Shown here piece by piece: positions 25,889-35,052 of a DNA stretch of 64,000 bases. A model generated the notes under the pieces. That model saw nothing but the letters and a program-made list of their open reading frames with translations. It did no database searches and was not told where the DNA came from. Position 1 is the stretch's first letter; the number at the start of each line of letters is the position of its first letter. The stretch spans positions 62,001 to 126,000 of the forward strand of contig NZ_SAIT01000011.1 in assembly GCF_004360145.1 (NCBI RefSeq). Direction: 5' to 3'. The position numbers and the translations under genes were made by a program. The DNA is from Aliiroseovarius marinus (GTDB taxonomy: Bacteria > Pseudomonadota > Alphaproteobacteria > Rhodobacterales > Rhodobacteraceae).

Positions 25889-26923
25889 TCAGCCGTTGCG
25901 AACCGTGTCGATCATCAGCTGCACATTTTCAGGATCGGCATCCGGGGTGATCCCGTGGCCAAGGTTGAAGATATGCGGGCCGTTCTTGAACGCCTCGACG
26001 ATGGCGCGGGTCTCGTCAACCAAGGCCTGACCGCCGGTGACCATGTGGCTGGATTTCAGGTTGCCCTGTACGCAGCCATCAACCTGCACATTGGCCGCTG
26101 CCCATTCCGGGCTGACCGAGTTATCCAGCGCCACGCAATCCACGCCGGTCGCCTTGGCGAACCCAACATAGCCCTCGCCCGCTTCGCGCGGGAAACCGAT
26201 GACCGGAATGCCGGGGTGACGTTTCTTCAGCTCTTGGGTGATCACACGGGCAGGTTCCACCGCGTATTTCTGGAAGTCTTCGCCTTTCAGCGATCCGGCC
26301 CAGCTGTCAAACAGCTTCACGACCTCGGCGCCAGCCTCGATCTGCTTGGACAGGTATTCAATGGTGCCCTCGGTCAGACGATCCATCACCGCCTCGAACA
26401 GCGGACGGTTTTCAGCTTTCAGCGCGTGGGCCGGACCCTGATCTTTGGTGCCTTGACCCGCGATCATATAGGTCGCCACGGTCCACGGCATCCCGGCAAA
26501 CCCAATCAGAGTGGTCTCCTCCGGCAGCTCGCGGCGCAGAATGCGGACGGTTTCGTAAATCGGGTTCAGCGTTTCGTGAATGTCATCCTTGCCCGACAGC
26601 TTATCGAAATCAGCCTGCTCGGTGATCGTGGACAGACGCGGACCTTCGCCGGTCACGAACCAAAGATCCGCACCCAGCGCCTGCGGCAGCAGCAGGATGT
26701 CGGCAAACAGGATCGCCGCGTCAAAGCCGTAACGGCGGATGGGCTGCAACGTGACCTCAGCGGCCAGTTCCGAGTTATAGCACAGCTTCAGGAAATCCCC
26801 GGCCTGCGCACGCGTGGCGCGATACTCGGGCAGATATCGCCCCGCCTGACGCATCATCCAGATCGGAGGGGTCGGAAGGGTCTCGCCTGCAAGTGCGCGC
26901 AGAATGGTCTTTTGCTGGGTCAT
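25889..26923 (-). CDS. hemE: Uroporphyrinogen decarboxylase
   Basis: The 344-residue enzyme decarboxylates uroporphyrinogen III to coproporphyrinogen III in heme and bacteriochlorophyll synthesis. The N-terminal signature [17 protein letters not shown] and the second signature [14 protein letters not shown] are both intact, as is [12 protein letters not shown] with its catalytic Asp. The start is the ATG at 26923 ([11 protein letters not shown]) rather than an earlier in-frame codon. It is divergent from hemC with a short shared region of about 115 bases, so the two genes may be co-regulated. hemF lies about 3 kb further on. Confidence 0.96.
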   Translation of the reverse strand: MTQQKTILRALAGETLPTPPIWMMRQAGRYLPEYRATRAQAGDFLKLCYNSELAAEVTLQPIRRYGFDAAILFADILLLPQALGADLWFVTGEGPRLSTITEQADFDKLSGKDDIHETLNPIYETVRILRRELPEETTLIGFAGMPWTVATYMIAGQGTKDQGPAHALKAENRPLFEAVMDRLTEGTIEYLSKQIEAGAEVVKLFDSWAGSLKGEDFQKYAVEPARVITQELKKRHPGIPVIGFPREAGEGYVGFAKATGVDCVALDNSVSPEWAAANVQVDGCVQGNLKSSHMVTGGQALVDETRAIVEAFKNGPHIFNLGHGITPDADPENVQLMIDTVRNG

Positions 26924-27038
26924 AAGGTGGCCTTTCCTGTTCGGGTCCAAGCCTCGTCCCAAAGCAGCGGCAAGATGTCAAGCGCCGGGTGTGTCGCAGG
27001 CATGGACAGAGGGGGGCTTCGCGCGTAAACCAACCGCC

Positions 27039-27995
27039 ATGACTTACACGCTTCCGACCCCCGACGCCCCCCTGAACATCGGCACCCGTGGCAGCCCCTT
27101 GGCGCTGGCACAGGCCTATGAAACGCGCCGCCGCCTGATGGCTGCGTTTGATCTGCCGGAAGCGGCGTTCGAGATCGTGGTGATCCACACCACCGGCGAC
27201 AACCGCTCGATGATCGACACGGATCGCCCGCTGAAAGAGATCGGCAACAAAGGTCTGTTCACCAAGGAAATCGAAGAGGCGATGTTGGATGGACGCATCG
27301 ACATCGCGGTGCATTCGATGAAGGACATGCCGGTCGAGCAGCCCGAGGGGTTGGTGCTGGACTGCTACCTGCCGCGCGAAGACACGCGCGATGCGTTCGT
27401 GTCGCTCAAGTACAAATCGATTGCAGAACTGCCCGAGGGCGCCGTCGTCGGCACCTCGTCCCTGCGCCGTAAATCGCAGCTTCTGAACCGCCGCCCCGAC
27501 CTAAACGTGGTCGAGTTCCGTGGCAACGTGCAGACCCGCCTGAAAAAGCTGGGTGCGGGCGTGGCCGAGGCGACTTTCCTTGCGATGGCAGGCCTGAACC
27601 GCCTTGGCATGGACGACGTGCCCGCCGCGGCAATCGAGACGGCGGATATGCTGAACGCCGTCGCCCAAGGCGCCATCGGCATCGAACGCCGCGCCGACGA
27701 TGCCCGTGCCAAAGATATGCTGGATGCGATCCACGATCTGGAAACCGGCCAGCGCTTGGCTGCCGAACGCGCCTTCCTTGGCGCGCTGGATGGATCCTGC
27801 GAAACCCCGATTGCCGGGCTTGCGATGCTGGACGGCGATACCTTGACCCTGAAGGGCGAGATCCTGCGGACGGATGGATCGGAAAGCGTGGCCGATCAGG
27901 TCTCGGGTCCGATTGCGGATGGGCCAGAGCTGGGACGAAAGCTCGCCGCAGAGCTTCTGTCCCGCGTCGGCGACGACTTCTTCGACTGGAAATAA
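27039..27995 (+). CDS. hemC: Hydroxymethylbilane synthase (porphobilinogen deaminase)
   Basis: The 318-residue enzyme links four porphobilinogen units into hydroxymethylbilane. Visible are NIGTRGSPLALAQA, the KEIGNKGLFTKEIEEAML loop, HSMKDMPV, TSSLRRKSQL, and LDGSCETPIAG, which carries the cysteine that anchors the dipyrromethane cofactor. The start was set at the ATG at 27039 (MTYTLPTPDAP). No strong ribosome binding site precedes it. It is divergent from hemE and followed by a clear terminator. Confidence 0.96.
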   Translation: MTYTLPTPDAPLNIGTRGSPLALAQAYETRRRLMAAFDLPEAAFEIVVIHTTGDNRSMIDTDRPLKEIGNKGLFTKEIEEAMLDGRIDIAVHSMKDMPVEQPEGLVLDCYLPREDTRDAFVSLKYKSIAELPEGAVVGTSSLRRKSQLLNRRPDLNVVEFRGNVQTRLKKLGAGVAEATFLAMAGLNRLGMDDVPAAAIETADMLNAVAQGAIGIERRADDARAKDMLDAIHDLETGQRLAAERAFLGALDGSCETPIAGLAMLDGDTLTLKGEILRTDGSESVADQVSGPIADGPELGRKLAAELLSRVGDDFFDWK

Positions 27996-27997
27996 CA

Positions 27998-28025
27998 AAA
28001 GGCCCGGCATCGCGACCGGGCCTTT
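27998..28025. terminator. Bidirectional terminator after hemC
   Basis: A 10-base stem (AAAGGCCCGG with its complement) encloses an 8-base loop, with A and T runs on both sides. It lies between the convergent hemC and thiolase genes. Confidence 0.82.
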
Positions 28026-28043
28026 CTTCTTTCGGGTGCGTGC

Positions 28044-29219
28044 TTACAGACGCTCGATGGCCAGTGCGATGCCTTGACCGCCGCCAATGCACATGGTGAT
28101 CAGCGCTTTCGAGCCGCCGATGCGTTCCAATTCATACAGCGCCTTCACCGTGATGATCGCGCCGGTGGCGCCGACCGGATGACCCAGCGCAATCGCGCCG
28201 CCATTCGGGTTCACCTTGGCCGTGTCCAGACCCAGACCGTTGTTCACGGCGATGGCTTGGGCGGCGAAGGCCTCGTTCGATTCGATCACGTCGAAATCGC
28301 TGACCGACAGCCCGGTGCGCGCCAAAAGGTTCTCGACCGCCGGGACGGGGCCGATGCCCATGACCTCGGGCCGGACGCCTGCATGGCCATAGCCGATGAT
28401 ACGCGCCTTGGGTTTCAGACCTGCGGCCTCGGCGGCGTCCGCGCGGGCCAGAACCAGCGCCGCCGCACCATCATTGATACCCGAGGCATTGCCTGCCGTC
28501 ACGCTGCCATCTTTCTGGAACGCAGGGCGCAGACCGGCAAGCGCGTCGGCGGTCGTCGGCTTGGGGTGCTCGTCGCGGGCGAAGGCCACCACCTCGCGGC
28601 GCTTCTTGACCTCGATCGGCACGATCTGGCTGTCGAAATACCCGGCCTCGATCGCAGCAGCGGCGCGGCGCTGGCTTTCCAGTGCAAACGCATCCTGATC
28701 GTCGCGGGTGACGTTGTTCTCGGACGCGACGTTTTCAGCGGTGATGCCCATGTGACCAGTGCCAAAGGGGCAGTTCAGCGCGCCCAGCATCATGTCCTGC
28801 GCACCGGTGTCGCCCATCTTCTGACCCCACCGCGCCTGCGGCAAGATATAGGGCGAGCGGCTCATGTTTTCGGCCCCACCTGCGACGGCGAAATCAGCGT
28901 CGCCCAGCATCAGGTTCTGGGTGGCGGACACGATGGCCTGCAGGCCCGAGCCGCACAGGCGGTTCACGTTCATCGCGGGGGTGGTGTCGGGGATGCCGGC
29001 CTCGATCATCGCCACACGCGACAGGTACATGTCGCGCGGTTCGGTGTTGATCACGTGACCGAACACCACATGCCCGATCTGTTCCGGGGATACGCCCGCG
29101 CGGGCCATCGCCTCGCGGGTGACGGTTGCGCCAAGCGCGCTGGGCGGGGTTTGGGCAAGGCTGCCGCCAAAGCCACCGATTGCAGTGCGTACGCCGTCAA
29201 GAATGACAATATCGGACAT
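28044..29219 (-). CDS. Acetyl-CoA C-acyltransferase / beta-ketothiolase (BktB-like)
   Basis: The 391-residue thiolase condenses or cleaves acyl-CoA thioesters. The nucleophile cysteine is in [12 protein letters not shown], and [17 protein letters not shown] and CIGGGQG complete the active site. It is a paralogue of the PhaA-type thiolase at 59337-60512 and differs in the covering loop, suggesting a broader or longer-chain substrate range (BktB-like); this is inference. The promoter side faces the MarR-type regulator gene, which is transcribed in the same direction 85 bases upstream, so the regulator may control it. Confidence 0.9.
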   Translation of the reverse strand: MSDIVILDGVRTAIGGFGGSLAQTPPSALGATVTREAMARAGVSPEQIGHVVFGHVINTEPRDMYLSRVAMIEAGIPDTTPAMNVNRLCGSGLQAIVSATQNLMLGDADFAVAGGAENMSRSPYILPQARWGQKMGDTGAQDMMLGALNCPFGTGHMGITAENVASENNVTRDDQDAFALESQRRAAAAIEAGYFDSQIVPIEVKKRREVVAFARDEHPKPTTADALAGLRPAFQKDGSVTAGNASGINDGAAALVLARADAAEAAGLKPKARIIGYGHAGVRPEVMGIGPVPAVENLLARTGLSVSDFDVIESNEAFAAQAIAVNNGLGLDTAKVNPNGGAIALGHPVGATGAIITVKALYELERIGGSKALITMCIGGGQGIALAIERL

Positions 29220-29304
29220 GTCTGGACCTCCTGTTTTGAGTTGGCAACACTGTGCCGCAAAGCAGAAGACCTGTCTTGTGTAACGCTCCGTCAGAGGAGC
29301 GGGA

Positions 29305-29754
29305 TCAACTGTCCGCGGTGGTGTCGGGGTCCAGTTTGTGCAGCAAACCGGTCAGCGCTTCACGAAAACTGGAATCTTCCGCCCCCAGAAGCGTCGATAG
29401 CTGCGCCTCATAGTCATCGGCAATAGGCGCCAAAGCTTCGATCATCGCCCGGCCCTTGTCGGTCAGGCTGAGTTCGACCAGACGGCGGTCCGAGGGATTG
29501 ATGGTCTTGGTGACATAGCCCGCCGCCTCAAGCCGAGACGCCGCCCGGCTGACCTTGGGTTTGTCCATGTCCACGCGTTTGTGGATCTCGCGTACGCTGA
29601 CACTGTCGGCTTGGCTCAGATGCGCCACGACCCGCCATTCGGACACCGAAATCCCATAGGCCTCGCGATAGTGTTTGGAAAACTCCGCACTCACCCGGCT
29701 GGACAGAACAGCAAGCTGATAGGGCAGGAAATCGTCAAGTTTAAAGCTGGTCAC
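29305..29754 (-). CDS. MarR family transcriptional regulator
   Basis: This is a winged-helix MarR-type regulator of about 149 residues. The DNA-binding part is visible as SVREIHKRVDMDKPKVSRAASRLEAAGYVTKTINPSDRRLVELSLTDKG at about residues 52-100, with the DxR motif of the wing. The GTG at 29754 is the most plausible start, since the longer frame upstream is not conserved-looking and overlaps repeat sequence. It precedes the thiolase gene on the same strand. The ligand is unknown. Confidence 0.85.
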   Translation of the reverse strand: MTSFKLDDFLPYQLAVLSSRVSAEFSKHYREAYGISVSEWRVVAHLSQADSVSVREIHKRVDMDKPKVSRAASRLEAAGYVTKTINPSDRRLVELSLTDKGRAMIEALAPIADDYEAQLSTLLGAEDSSFREALTGLLHKLDPDTTADS

Positions 29755-29827
29755 GCGGGGGCCTTTCGGGTTTTCCACACAGCTTGCCCCGACACGTGCG
29801 CCAAGGCAAGCCAAAGCCCACCTGTGC

Positions 29828-29905
29828 ATTTTCTTGCCATAAATATCCTTGGGGTGAGCCCGAAAGGGCGAGGGGCAAAGCCCCTCAGGCTCGCGTCAAC
29901 GAGCC
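29828..29905 (-). repeat. Dispersed hairpin-plus-tail element, copy B
   Basis: Read on the minus strand from the hemF stop, it consists of a GGCTCG/CGAGCC hairpin, GGGGC-TTT-GCCCC, a GCCC/GGGC hairpin, then the tail CACCCCAAGGATATTTATGG followed by CAAGAAAA. The same order and tail are found in copies A and C. It lies between hemF and marR. Confidence 0.68.
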
Positions 29906-29915
29906 AACGAAGTCT

Positions 29916-30806
29916 TTAGACCCACTTCGCCATCGGCGGCAGGCTCATCAACACAGCATTTGCGTCGTGCCCGGTCGCCAAGCCAAACTTGGTGCCGCGG
30001 TCATAGACCAAGTTGTATTCGGCATAGAGCCCGCGATGCACCAGCTGCGTATCCTTGTCGGCTTCGTCCCACGGCGTGTTGCGGCGCTTCTCGGTCACCG
30101 GAATGAAGGCCGGTAGGAAGGCGCGGCCGATGTCTTGGGTCAGGGCGAAATCAACCTCCCAATCACCGGTGTTGCGGTCGTCCATAAAGATCCCGCCAAC
30201 GCCACGGGCACGGCCACGGTGGGGGACATAGAAATACTCGTCCGCCCATTCCTTCAGCTTGCCGTAAAGCGTGGGGTCGTGCGGATCCAGATGCTCTTTC
30301 TGGACGTTGTGGAAATGCGCCGTGTCCTCGTCATATTCGATGCAGGGGTTCAGGTCCGAGCCACCGCCGAACCACCACGCGCCGGGGGTCCAGAACATGC
30401 GGGTGTTCATGTGCACTGCGGGGCAATGCGGGTTTTGCATATGCGCCACCAGCGAAATGCCCGAGGCCCAGAAGCGCGGATCATCCTCGATCCCCGGAAC
30501 GCCACGGGCCGCCATTGCCTGTTGGGCGGGCTTGCCCAGCGTGCCGTAAACGGTCGAGATGTTGACGCCCACTTTTTCAAACACGCGGCCACCGCGCATG
30601 AGGCTCATCAAGCCACCCCCGGCATCCGAGCCATCATCCGACTGGCGGGTGGTTTTTGTGACCTCGAACCGACCGGCAGGTTGATCCGACAGGGGACCGT
30701 CCGTCTGGCTGTCTTCCAGCGCCTCGAACGCGGCAACGATCTGGTCGCGCAGCTCGTGGAACCACTGGCTGGCGCGTGCTTTTTGATCGGTCATCTGGTC
30801 GGTCAT
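29916..30806 (-). CDS. hemF: Oxygen-dependent coproporphyrinogen III oxidase
   Basis: The 296-residue enzyme converts coproporphyrinogen III to protoporphyrinogen IX using O2. The family blocks are present: GGGLMSLMRGGRVFEKVGVN, NPHCPAVHMNTR, WWFGGGSDLNP, YFYVPHRGRARGVGGIFMDD and YAEYNLVYDRGTKFGL. The length is normal. With hemE and hemC close by and a HemG-like protein about 9 kb away, several late steps of heme synthesis are encoded in this window. A copy of the dispersed element follows the stop codon. Confidence 0.96.
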   Translation of the reverse strand: MTDQMTDQKARASQWFHELRDQIVAAFEALEDSQTDGPLSDQPAGRFEVTKTTRQSDDGSDAGGGLMSLMRGGRVFEKVGVNISTVYGTLGKPAQQAMAARGVPGIEDDPRFWASGISLVAHMQNPHCPAVHMNTRMFWTPGAWWFGGGSDLNPCIEYDEDTAHFHNVQKEHLDPHDPTLYGKLKEWADEYFYVPHRGRARGVGGIFMDDRNTGDWEVDFALTQDIGRAFLPAFIPVTEKRRNTPWDEADKDTQLVHRGLYAEYNLVYDRGTKFGLATGHDANAVLMSLPPMAKWV

Positions 30807-30902
30807 CGGTGGCTCCGGGTGTCAAAGGTTACGGCTGTCCTGACCAGCTATCAAAGCTGGGCGGGTTTGGCAAAAGGCAGGATGTCGCGAGGGCGCGCGC
30901 GG

Positions 30903-31730
30903 TCAGTGCGCCGGGTTGCCCACCACGTCCAACAAACTGCGCCCGCCATCGACCTGAACAATCTGGCCGGTCATGAAGCTCGAGGCTTCCGACACCAGAA
31001 ATTGCACCGCTTCGGTAATGTCCGCGGCTGGTGCGATCCGACCTAAAGGCGTGCCCTCGATGATGTCCTGACGGGTCTCGGGGTGTTCGCGGATCGTGTT
31101 GCGCAGGCTTGCGCTCATCAAAGATCCAAACGACACCGCGTTCACGCGGATGCGGTTGGGGGCAAGGGCCACGGCCAGCGACCGGGTCATCTGGTCCACC
31201 GCCGCCGAGGCGATTGAATAGGCCATCAACCCCGGCTGGGTGCGGGTCGCCGCGATCGAGGACAGGTTTACGATGGCGCCCAGCGGGGTCTCATCGTCTT
31301 CATCGTCCAACTCCTCGCCTTGCAGGATCATGCGCTTGGCGACCAACTGGCTCAGACGCAGGCTGGTCATCAGGTTCTGATCCAGCAGAGAGGTGACGGA
31401 TTTGTCATCCGCGTCCAGCGGATCGGCCAGCGCCACTTGGCGCGAGGCGTTGACCAGAATGTCCACGCGCTCGAACGCATCGATCGTGGCGGACAGCAGG
31501 TTCGCAATTGTCAGCTTCTCGCGTAGGTCGCCGGCGAAAATGCGGGTGTTTCCAGCCTCGTCACTGTCTTCATCGGGGTTCGGGCCCCATTGATCCAGAA
31601 GCCCGGCTTCGTCCATATCGGCACAGACCACATTGGCGCCGTGATCGGCGAAATGGCGGGCGATGGACAGGCCGATGCCGTTGGCGGCGCCGGTGATGAT
31701 GGCGGTCTTGCCTTGGATGTTGAAGGACAT
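30903..31730 (-). CDS. SDR family oxidoreductase lacking the catalytic lysine
   Basis: The 275-residue short-chain dehydrogenase fold has the NAD(P)-binding TGAANGIGLSIA (13-24) and Asp38, which favours NAD. The catalytic Ser is present in NLSSIAA, and Tyr171 in MAYSIASAA. The lysine four residues after the tyrosine is replaced by Ser175. Two acidic insertions (around 50-60 and 138-148) are unusual. The protein may be a weak enzyme or a binding protein, or use another residue. It lies between rsmC-like and hemF genes on the same strand. The substrate is unknown. Confidence 0.82.
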   Translation of the reverse strand: MSFNIQGKTAIITGAANGIGLSIARHFADHGANVVCADMDEAGLLDQWGPNPDEDSDEAGNTRIFAGDLREKLTIANLLSATIDAFERVDILVNASRQVALADPLDADDKSVTSLLDQNLMTSLRLSQLVAKRMILQGEELDDEDDETPLGAIVNLSSIAATRTQPGLMAYSIASAAVDQMTRSLAVALAPNRIRVNAVSFGSLMSASLRNTIREHPETRQDIIEGTPLGRIAPAADITEAVQFLVSEASSFMTGQIVQVDGGRSLLDVVGNPAH

Positions 31731-31776
31731 GAGCTCTCCTATCTCGGGGCGATTCCCCGCGCCAGACTAGCGGAGT

Positions 31777-32766
31777 TTACCGCGTCACGCGATGCGGTTT
31801 CAGCCCGGCCAGAAGCTTGAAGCCGGGGGTGCCGCCCAGATCCTCGACCACGCGGAAATATTTGGCCAGCGTGTCTTCGTAGGGCAGGTGGCGGTTGGCG
31901 ACCATGACGAAACGGCCCGAGGGCTTCAGGATGCGTGCCGCCGACTGGATGAAAGCCTGCCCCAATTCGGGACGGCCCGCACGGCTGGTGTGAAAGGGAG
32001 GGTTCGAGATGACCACATCATAGGGCTGATCCGGCGTGAACGCAGTGGCATCGTCCCAGAAAAACCGAACGCGCGGGTCGTCGATGTTGCGCCGCGCGCA
32101 GTCCAGCGCGACTTTGTCGGCCTCGATCAGGTCGAGCGCCTCGACACCCTCGCGCGACAGGATGTGGCGCGACAGATATCCCCAGCCCGCGCCCAGATCG
32201 GCCACGCGGCCATTGATGGCGTCAGGCATGACGGCAGCCAGTACCTCGGACCCTTTGTCGATCTTTTCTGCCGAGAAGACGCCGGGGCGGGTGATGAAGC
32301 TGTCGGGTAGGGTGATGTCTTGGGCGGCCCATTCGGGTGCGTCCAGGCCTTGGAACCAGACAATCTTGCCATGCGCTTTCGACAGGTTCCCCAGAAGCTC
32401 TGCGCGTCTCTTCAGCGCTTTCAGATGGCTGTCCATCCCGTCAGTCTTCTGACCATCCAGCACAACCAGCCCGCCACCCGTGGCGCGGTCTGCGGCATGC
32501 AGCCACGCCTGCGCTTGCGTCTTCGACCGGGGCGCACAGACCAGCGCGGCGGCGAAGCCCGCGTCCGGCAGATCGTTGACCACGTTATATCCGCGCGCGC
32601 TCCAGAACTGCACATCGGGATAGAAATGGCTGTAGATTGTCACGCGATCCTTGGGAAGCGCCGAGATATCGTGATCCGGCGTCGGGCCAATCACCAGAAG
32701 CGCACCGTCGTCGGGCAGCGCAATCAGCCCATCATCAAGGGCAATGGACAAACGTGTGTGAAGCAT
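31777..32766 (-). CDS. rsmC: RsmC/RlmG-like class I SAM methyltransferase
   Basis: This 329-residue protein has a degenerate N-terminal half (1-165) and a C-terminal SAM-binding methyltransferase domain. The motifs are VADLGAGWGYLS for SAM binding and DVVISNPPFHTSRAG, in which NPPFH is typical of guanine-N2 rRNA methyltransferases such as RsmC and RlmG. The two-domain layout matches RsmC, which modifies G1207 of 16S rRNA in E. coli. It is transcribed from clpS towards the SDR gene. I rate the exact target as likely but not certain. Confidence 0.85.
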   Translation of the reverse strand: MLHTRLSIALDDGLIALPDDGALLVIGPTPDHDISALPKDRVTIYSHFYPDVQFWSARGYNVVNDLPDAGFAAALVCAPRSKTQAQAWLHAADRATGGGLVVLDGQKTDGMDSHLKALKRRAELLGNLSKAHGKIVWFQGLDAPEWAAQDITLPDSFITRPGVFSAEKIDKGSEVLAAVMPDAINGRVADLGAGWGYLSRHILSREGVEALDLIEADKVALDCARRNIDDPRVRFFWDDATAFTPDQPYDVVISNPPFHTSRAGRPELGQAFIQSAARILKPSGRFVMVANRHLPYEDTLAKYFRVVEDLGGTPGFKLLAGLKPHRVTR

Positions 32767-32787
32767 CTTGAACCCCGCGCGCGGCGG

Positions 32788-33129
32788 TCATTCCTTTTCC
32801 ATGGTGCATTGCAGCGGGTGCTGGTGTTCGCGCGCCAGCTGCATCACCTGAGTGACCTTGGTTTCGGCAATCTCGTACGAGAAGACCCCCGCCACGGCCA
32901 GACCCTTTTTGTGGACGGTCAGCATCAGCTCGAATGCTTGCGAGTGGTTCAAGCCGAAGAAGCGCTCCAGCACCATGACGACGAACTCCATCGGGGTGAA
33001 ATCGTCGTTCAAGAGCAGCACCTTGTACATCGGCGGGCGCTTGGTCTTCGGCTTGGTTGCAACCGCAAGGCCGGCGTCACCGTCATCATCGGGACCACCC
33101 GAGGACAGGATGAAGGGTGATGTTGTCAT
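32788..33129 (-). CDS. clpS: ClpS, adaptor of the ClpAP protease
   Basis: The 113-residue adaptor delivers N-degron substrates to ClpAP. The core is unmistakable: [28 protein letters not shown], with the Asn-Asp pair and the hydrophobic pocket residues, then [21 protein letters not shown]. The first 30 residues are a flexible acidic tail that reaches into ClpA. The ATG at 33129 is the correct start; the much longer frame upstream is not part of the gene. clpA is not adjacent here. Confidence 0.96.
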   Translation of the reverse strand: MTTSPFILSSGGPDDDGDAGLAVATKPKTKRPPMYKVLLLNDDFTPMEFVVMVLERFFGLNHSQAFELMLTVHKKGLAVAGVFSYEIAETKVTQVMQLAREHQHPLQCTMEKE

Positions 33130-33527
33130 GTCGACATCGCTCCGTGGGTTGCAGTCAAAAGCGTCCGGGACACACAATATAAGGCTTGCCCGCGCCGAGA
33201 AAAGGGGCAGGGGGCCGCGCATCCGGGACCGCTCATACAAAATGGGGGCGAAAGTCTCAACAATTGGTTTCATTGGGCTGTTCGGATGCGACAAATCCGC
33301 TGTCTGCACGATCCCGTGCGGCCACGGTTTGCGTGCAGATCTAGTAAGTGCGCCGCGCCATGCGCCCCATATCTTGCGGTTGGGGACGTGCCGTGGCCCT
33401 TTGGACACGCAATCGGGCGAAGTAAATAAGCGGTTTCCCAAACGAAATCCGCGTGCTAGCCTGAAAAAAACAAATCAGCTGGGCGAAAAAAGATCCGGCG
33501 ATTGAGGCAGAAAAGGTAACCGTCGTG
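33130..33527. other. Divergent intergenic region clpS / DD-carboxypeptidase
   Basis: About 400 bases with no convincing gene. It must hold both divergent promoters. Near the carboxypeptidase start an AAAAGG precedes the ATG. No RNA gene or repeat was recognised. Confidence 0.5.
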
Positions 33528-35036
33528 ATGACGCGTTTTAAGCAGTTGGCCCGTTTTGGGTTCATTCTCGCAGTTATTGGCTGTTTGGTGGCGCTTGCCC
33601 CCATGCGTGCGCAGGCCGCGCCCTATGCGGCGATGGTGATCGATGCGCGCACCGGCAAAGTTTTGCATTCCCGAAACGCGGATACCCGGTTGCACCCGGC
33701 CTCTCTGACCAAAATGATGACGCTTTATGTGGCGTTTGAAGCCATCAAGCATGGCGAGATTTCGGCCGATACGGTCGTGACGATCTCGGCCAAAGCGGCC
33801 GCTGAGCCGCCGTCCAAGCTGGGCCTGCGTAAGGGCCAGAAGATCAAACTGCGCTATCTGATCCGCGCCGCTGCGGTGAAATCTGCCAACGACGCCGCCA
33901 CCGCAATTGGCGAGGCGATCTCGGGCTCGGAAGCCGCCTTTGCGCGCCGCATGAACCGCACCGCCAAGGCGCTGGGCATGACGCGGACGCATTTCAAGAA
34001 CGCCCACGGGCTGACCGAAAGCGGTCACCTGTCGACCGCGCGGGACATGACCACGCTGGGCCGTCACATTTTCTATGACCACCCGGACTACTACAACCTG
34101 TTCTCGCGCCGCTCGACCCATGCCGGTGTGAAAGCGGTCAACAACACCAACCGCCGTTTTCTGAACGCCTACAAGGGGGCGGACGGGATCAAGACGGGGT
34201 ATACCAATGCCGCCGGGTTCAATCTGGTGGCCTCGGCGGAACGTGGGCAAGAGCGGATTATCACGACCGTTTTCGGTGGCCGTTCGACCGCGTCGCGCAA
34301 CGCCAAAGTGGCCGAGCTGATGGACCTTGGCTTCCGCCGTGCGCCTAGCCATGCCGCGGTGCGAAAGCCTGCGCTGCCTGCTTATGCGGGCAATGTGGGA
34401 ACCGACACGCCTGAACCCGGCGCGGCTGGCAAAATCATCCGTCTGGTCACTGCCGTCAAACGCAGCCCGCGCCCTGCGCCCCGTCCGGGTGCGGCGCAAG
34501 AACCGGTTGTCGACACCCAACTGGCCAGCCTGACCGATAGCATCAAAGACGCCGTGGTCGCGGTGACAGAAGACGGCACCACCCCGCCCGAGGCTGAAGC
34601 TGTTGCGCTGGCTCCGGCCATCGAAACGACACCAGTGCCGACCGCGACCCAGCCCTTCGGTGGCGAGGCGACCGTCGCGTCTGCGGCCATGACATCCCCG
34701 CCGCCGCGTCCCGCTGCGATCATTCTGGCTTCGCTGGAACCCGCCGCGCAGCCTGCCGAGGCCGCACCCGAGATCGTGACCCGTATGTCCACGTCAGGTG
34801 GGCGGCACTACGCGATCAACGTGGGGGTTCTGTCTACGCGCTATCATGCGGAACGTCGCCTGCTGAAAACGGCGCTGCGCGAGATCGACACGCTGGATGA
34901 AGCCCTGCGTAAGGTCGTGAAACGTTCGGATGGGTGGCATGCGAACTTCGTCAGCCTGACGCAGGAACAGGCCGATCTGGCCTGCCGTCGCCTGAACGCC
35001 CGCAATACGCGGTGCAAGGTTCTGGGCCCCTCCTAA
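33528..35036 (+). CDS. D-alanyl-D-alanine carboxypeptidase with C-terminal SPOR domain
   Basis: The 502-residue low-molecular-weight PBP trims the terminal D-Ala from peptidoglycan stem peptides. A signal peptide (1-31, ending AQAA) is followed by the peptidase domain with SLTK (about 60-63), SAN (about 122-124) and KTGYT (about 224-228). After residue 280 comes a long Ala/Pro-rich linker. The last 80 residues (YAINVGVLSTRYHAERRLL ... RCKVLGPS) form a SPOR-like domain that binds denuded glycan at the division site. The ATG at 33528 is preferred over the GTG one codon earlier. The layout suggests a septal carboxypeptidase. Confidence 0.93.
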   Translation: MTRFKQLARFGFILAVIGCLVALAPMRAQAAPYAAMVIDARTGKVLHSRNADTRLHPASLTKMMTLYVAFEAIKHGEISADTVVTISAKAAAEPPSKLGLRKGQKIKLRYLIRAAAVKSANDAATAIGEAISGSEAAFARRMNRTAKALGMTRTHFKNAHGLTESGHLSTARDMTTLGRHIFYDHPDYYNLFSRRSTHAGVKAVNNTNRRFLNAYKGADGIKTGYTNAAGFNLVASAERGQERIITTVFGGRSTASRNAKVAELMDLGFRRAPSHAAVRKPALPAYAGNVGTDTPEPGAAGKIIRLVTAVKRSPRPAPRPGAAQEPVVDTQLASLTDSIKDAVVAVTEDGTTPPEAEAVALAPAIETTPVPTATQPFGGEATVASAAMTSPPPRPAAIILASLEPAAQPAEAAPEIVTRMSTSGGRHYAINVGVLSTRYHAERRLLKTALREIDTLDEALRKVVKRSDGWHANFVSLTQEQADLACRRLNARNTRCKVLGPS

Positions 35037-35052
35037 AAAGGGCCGTCCCACT

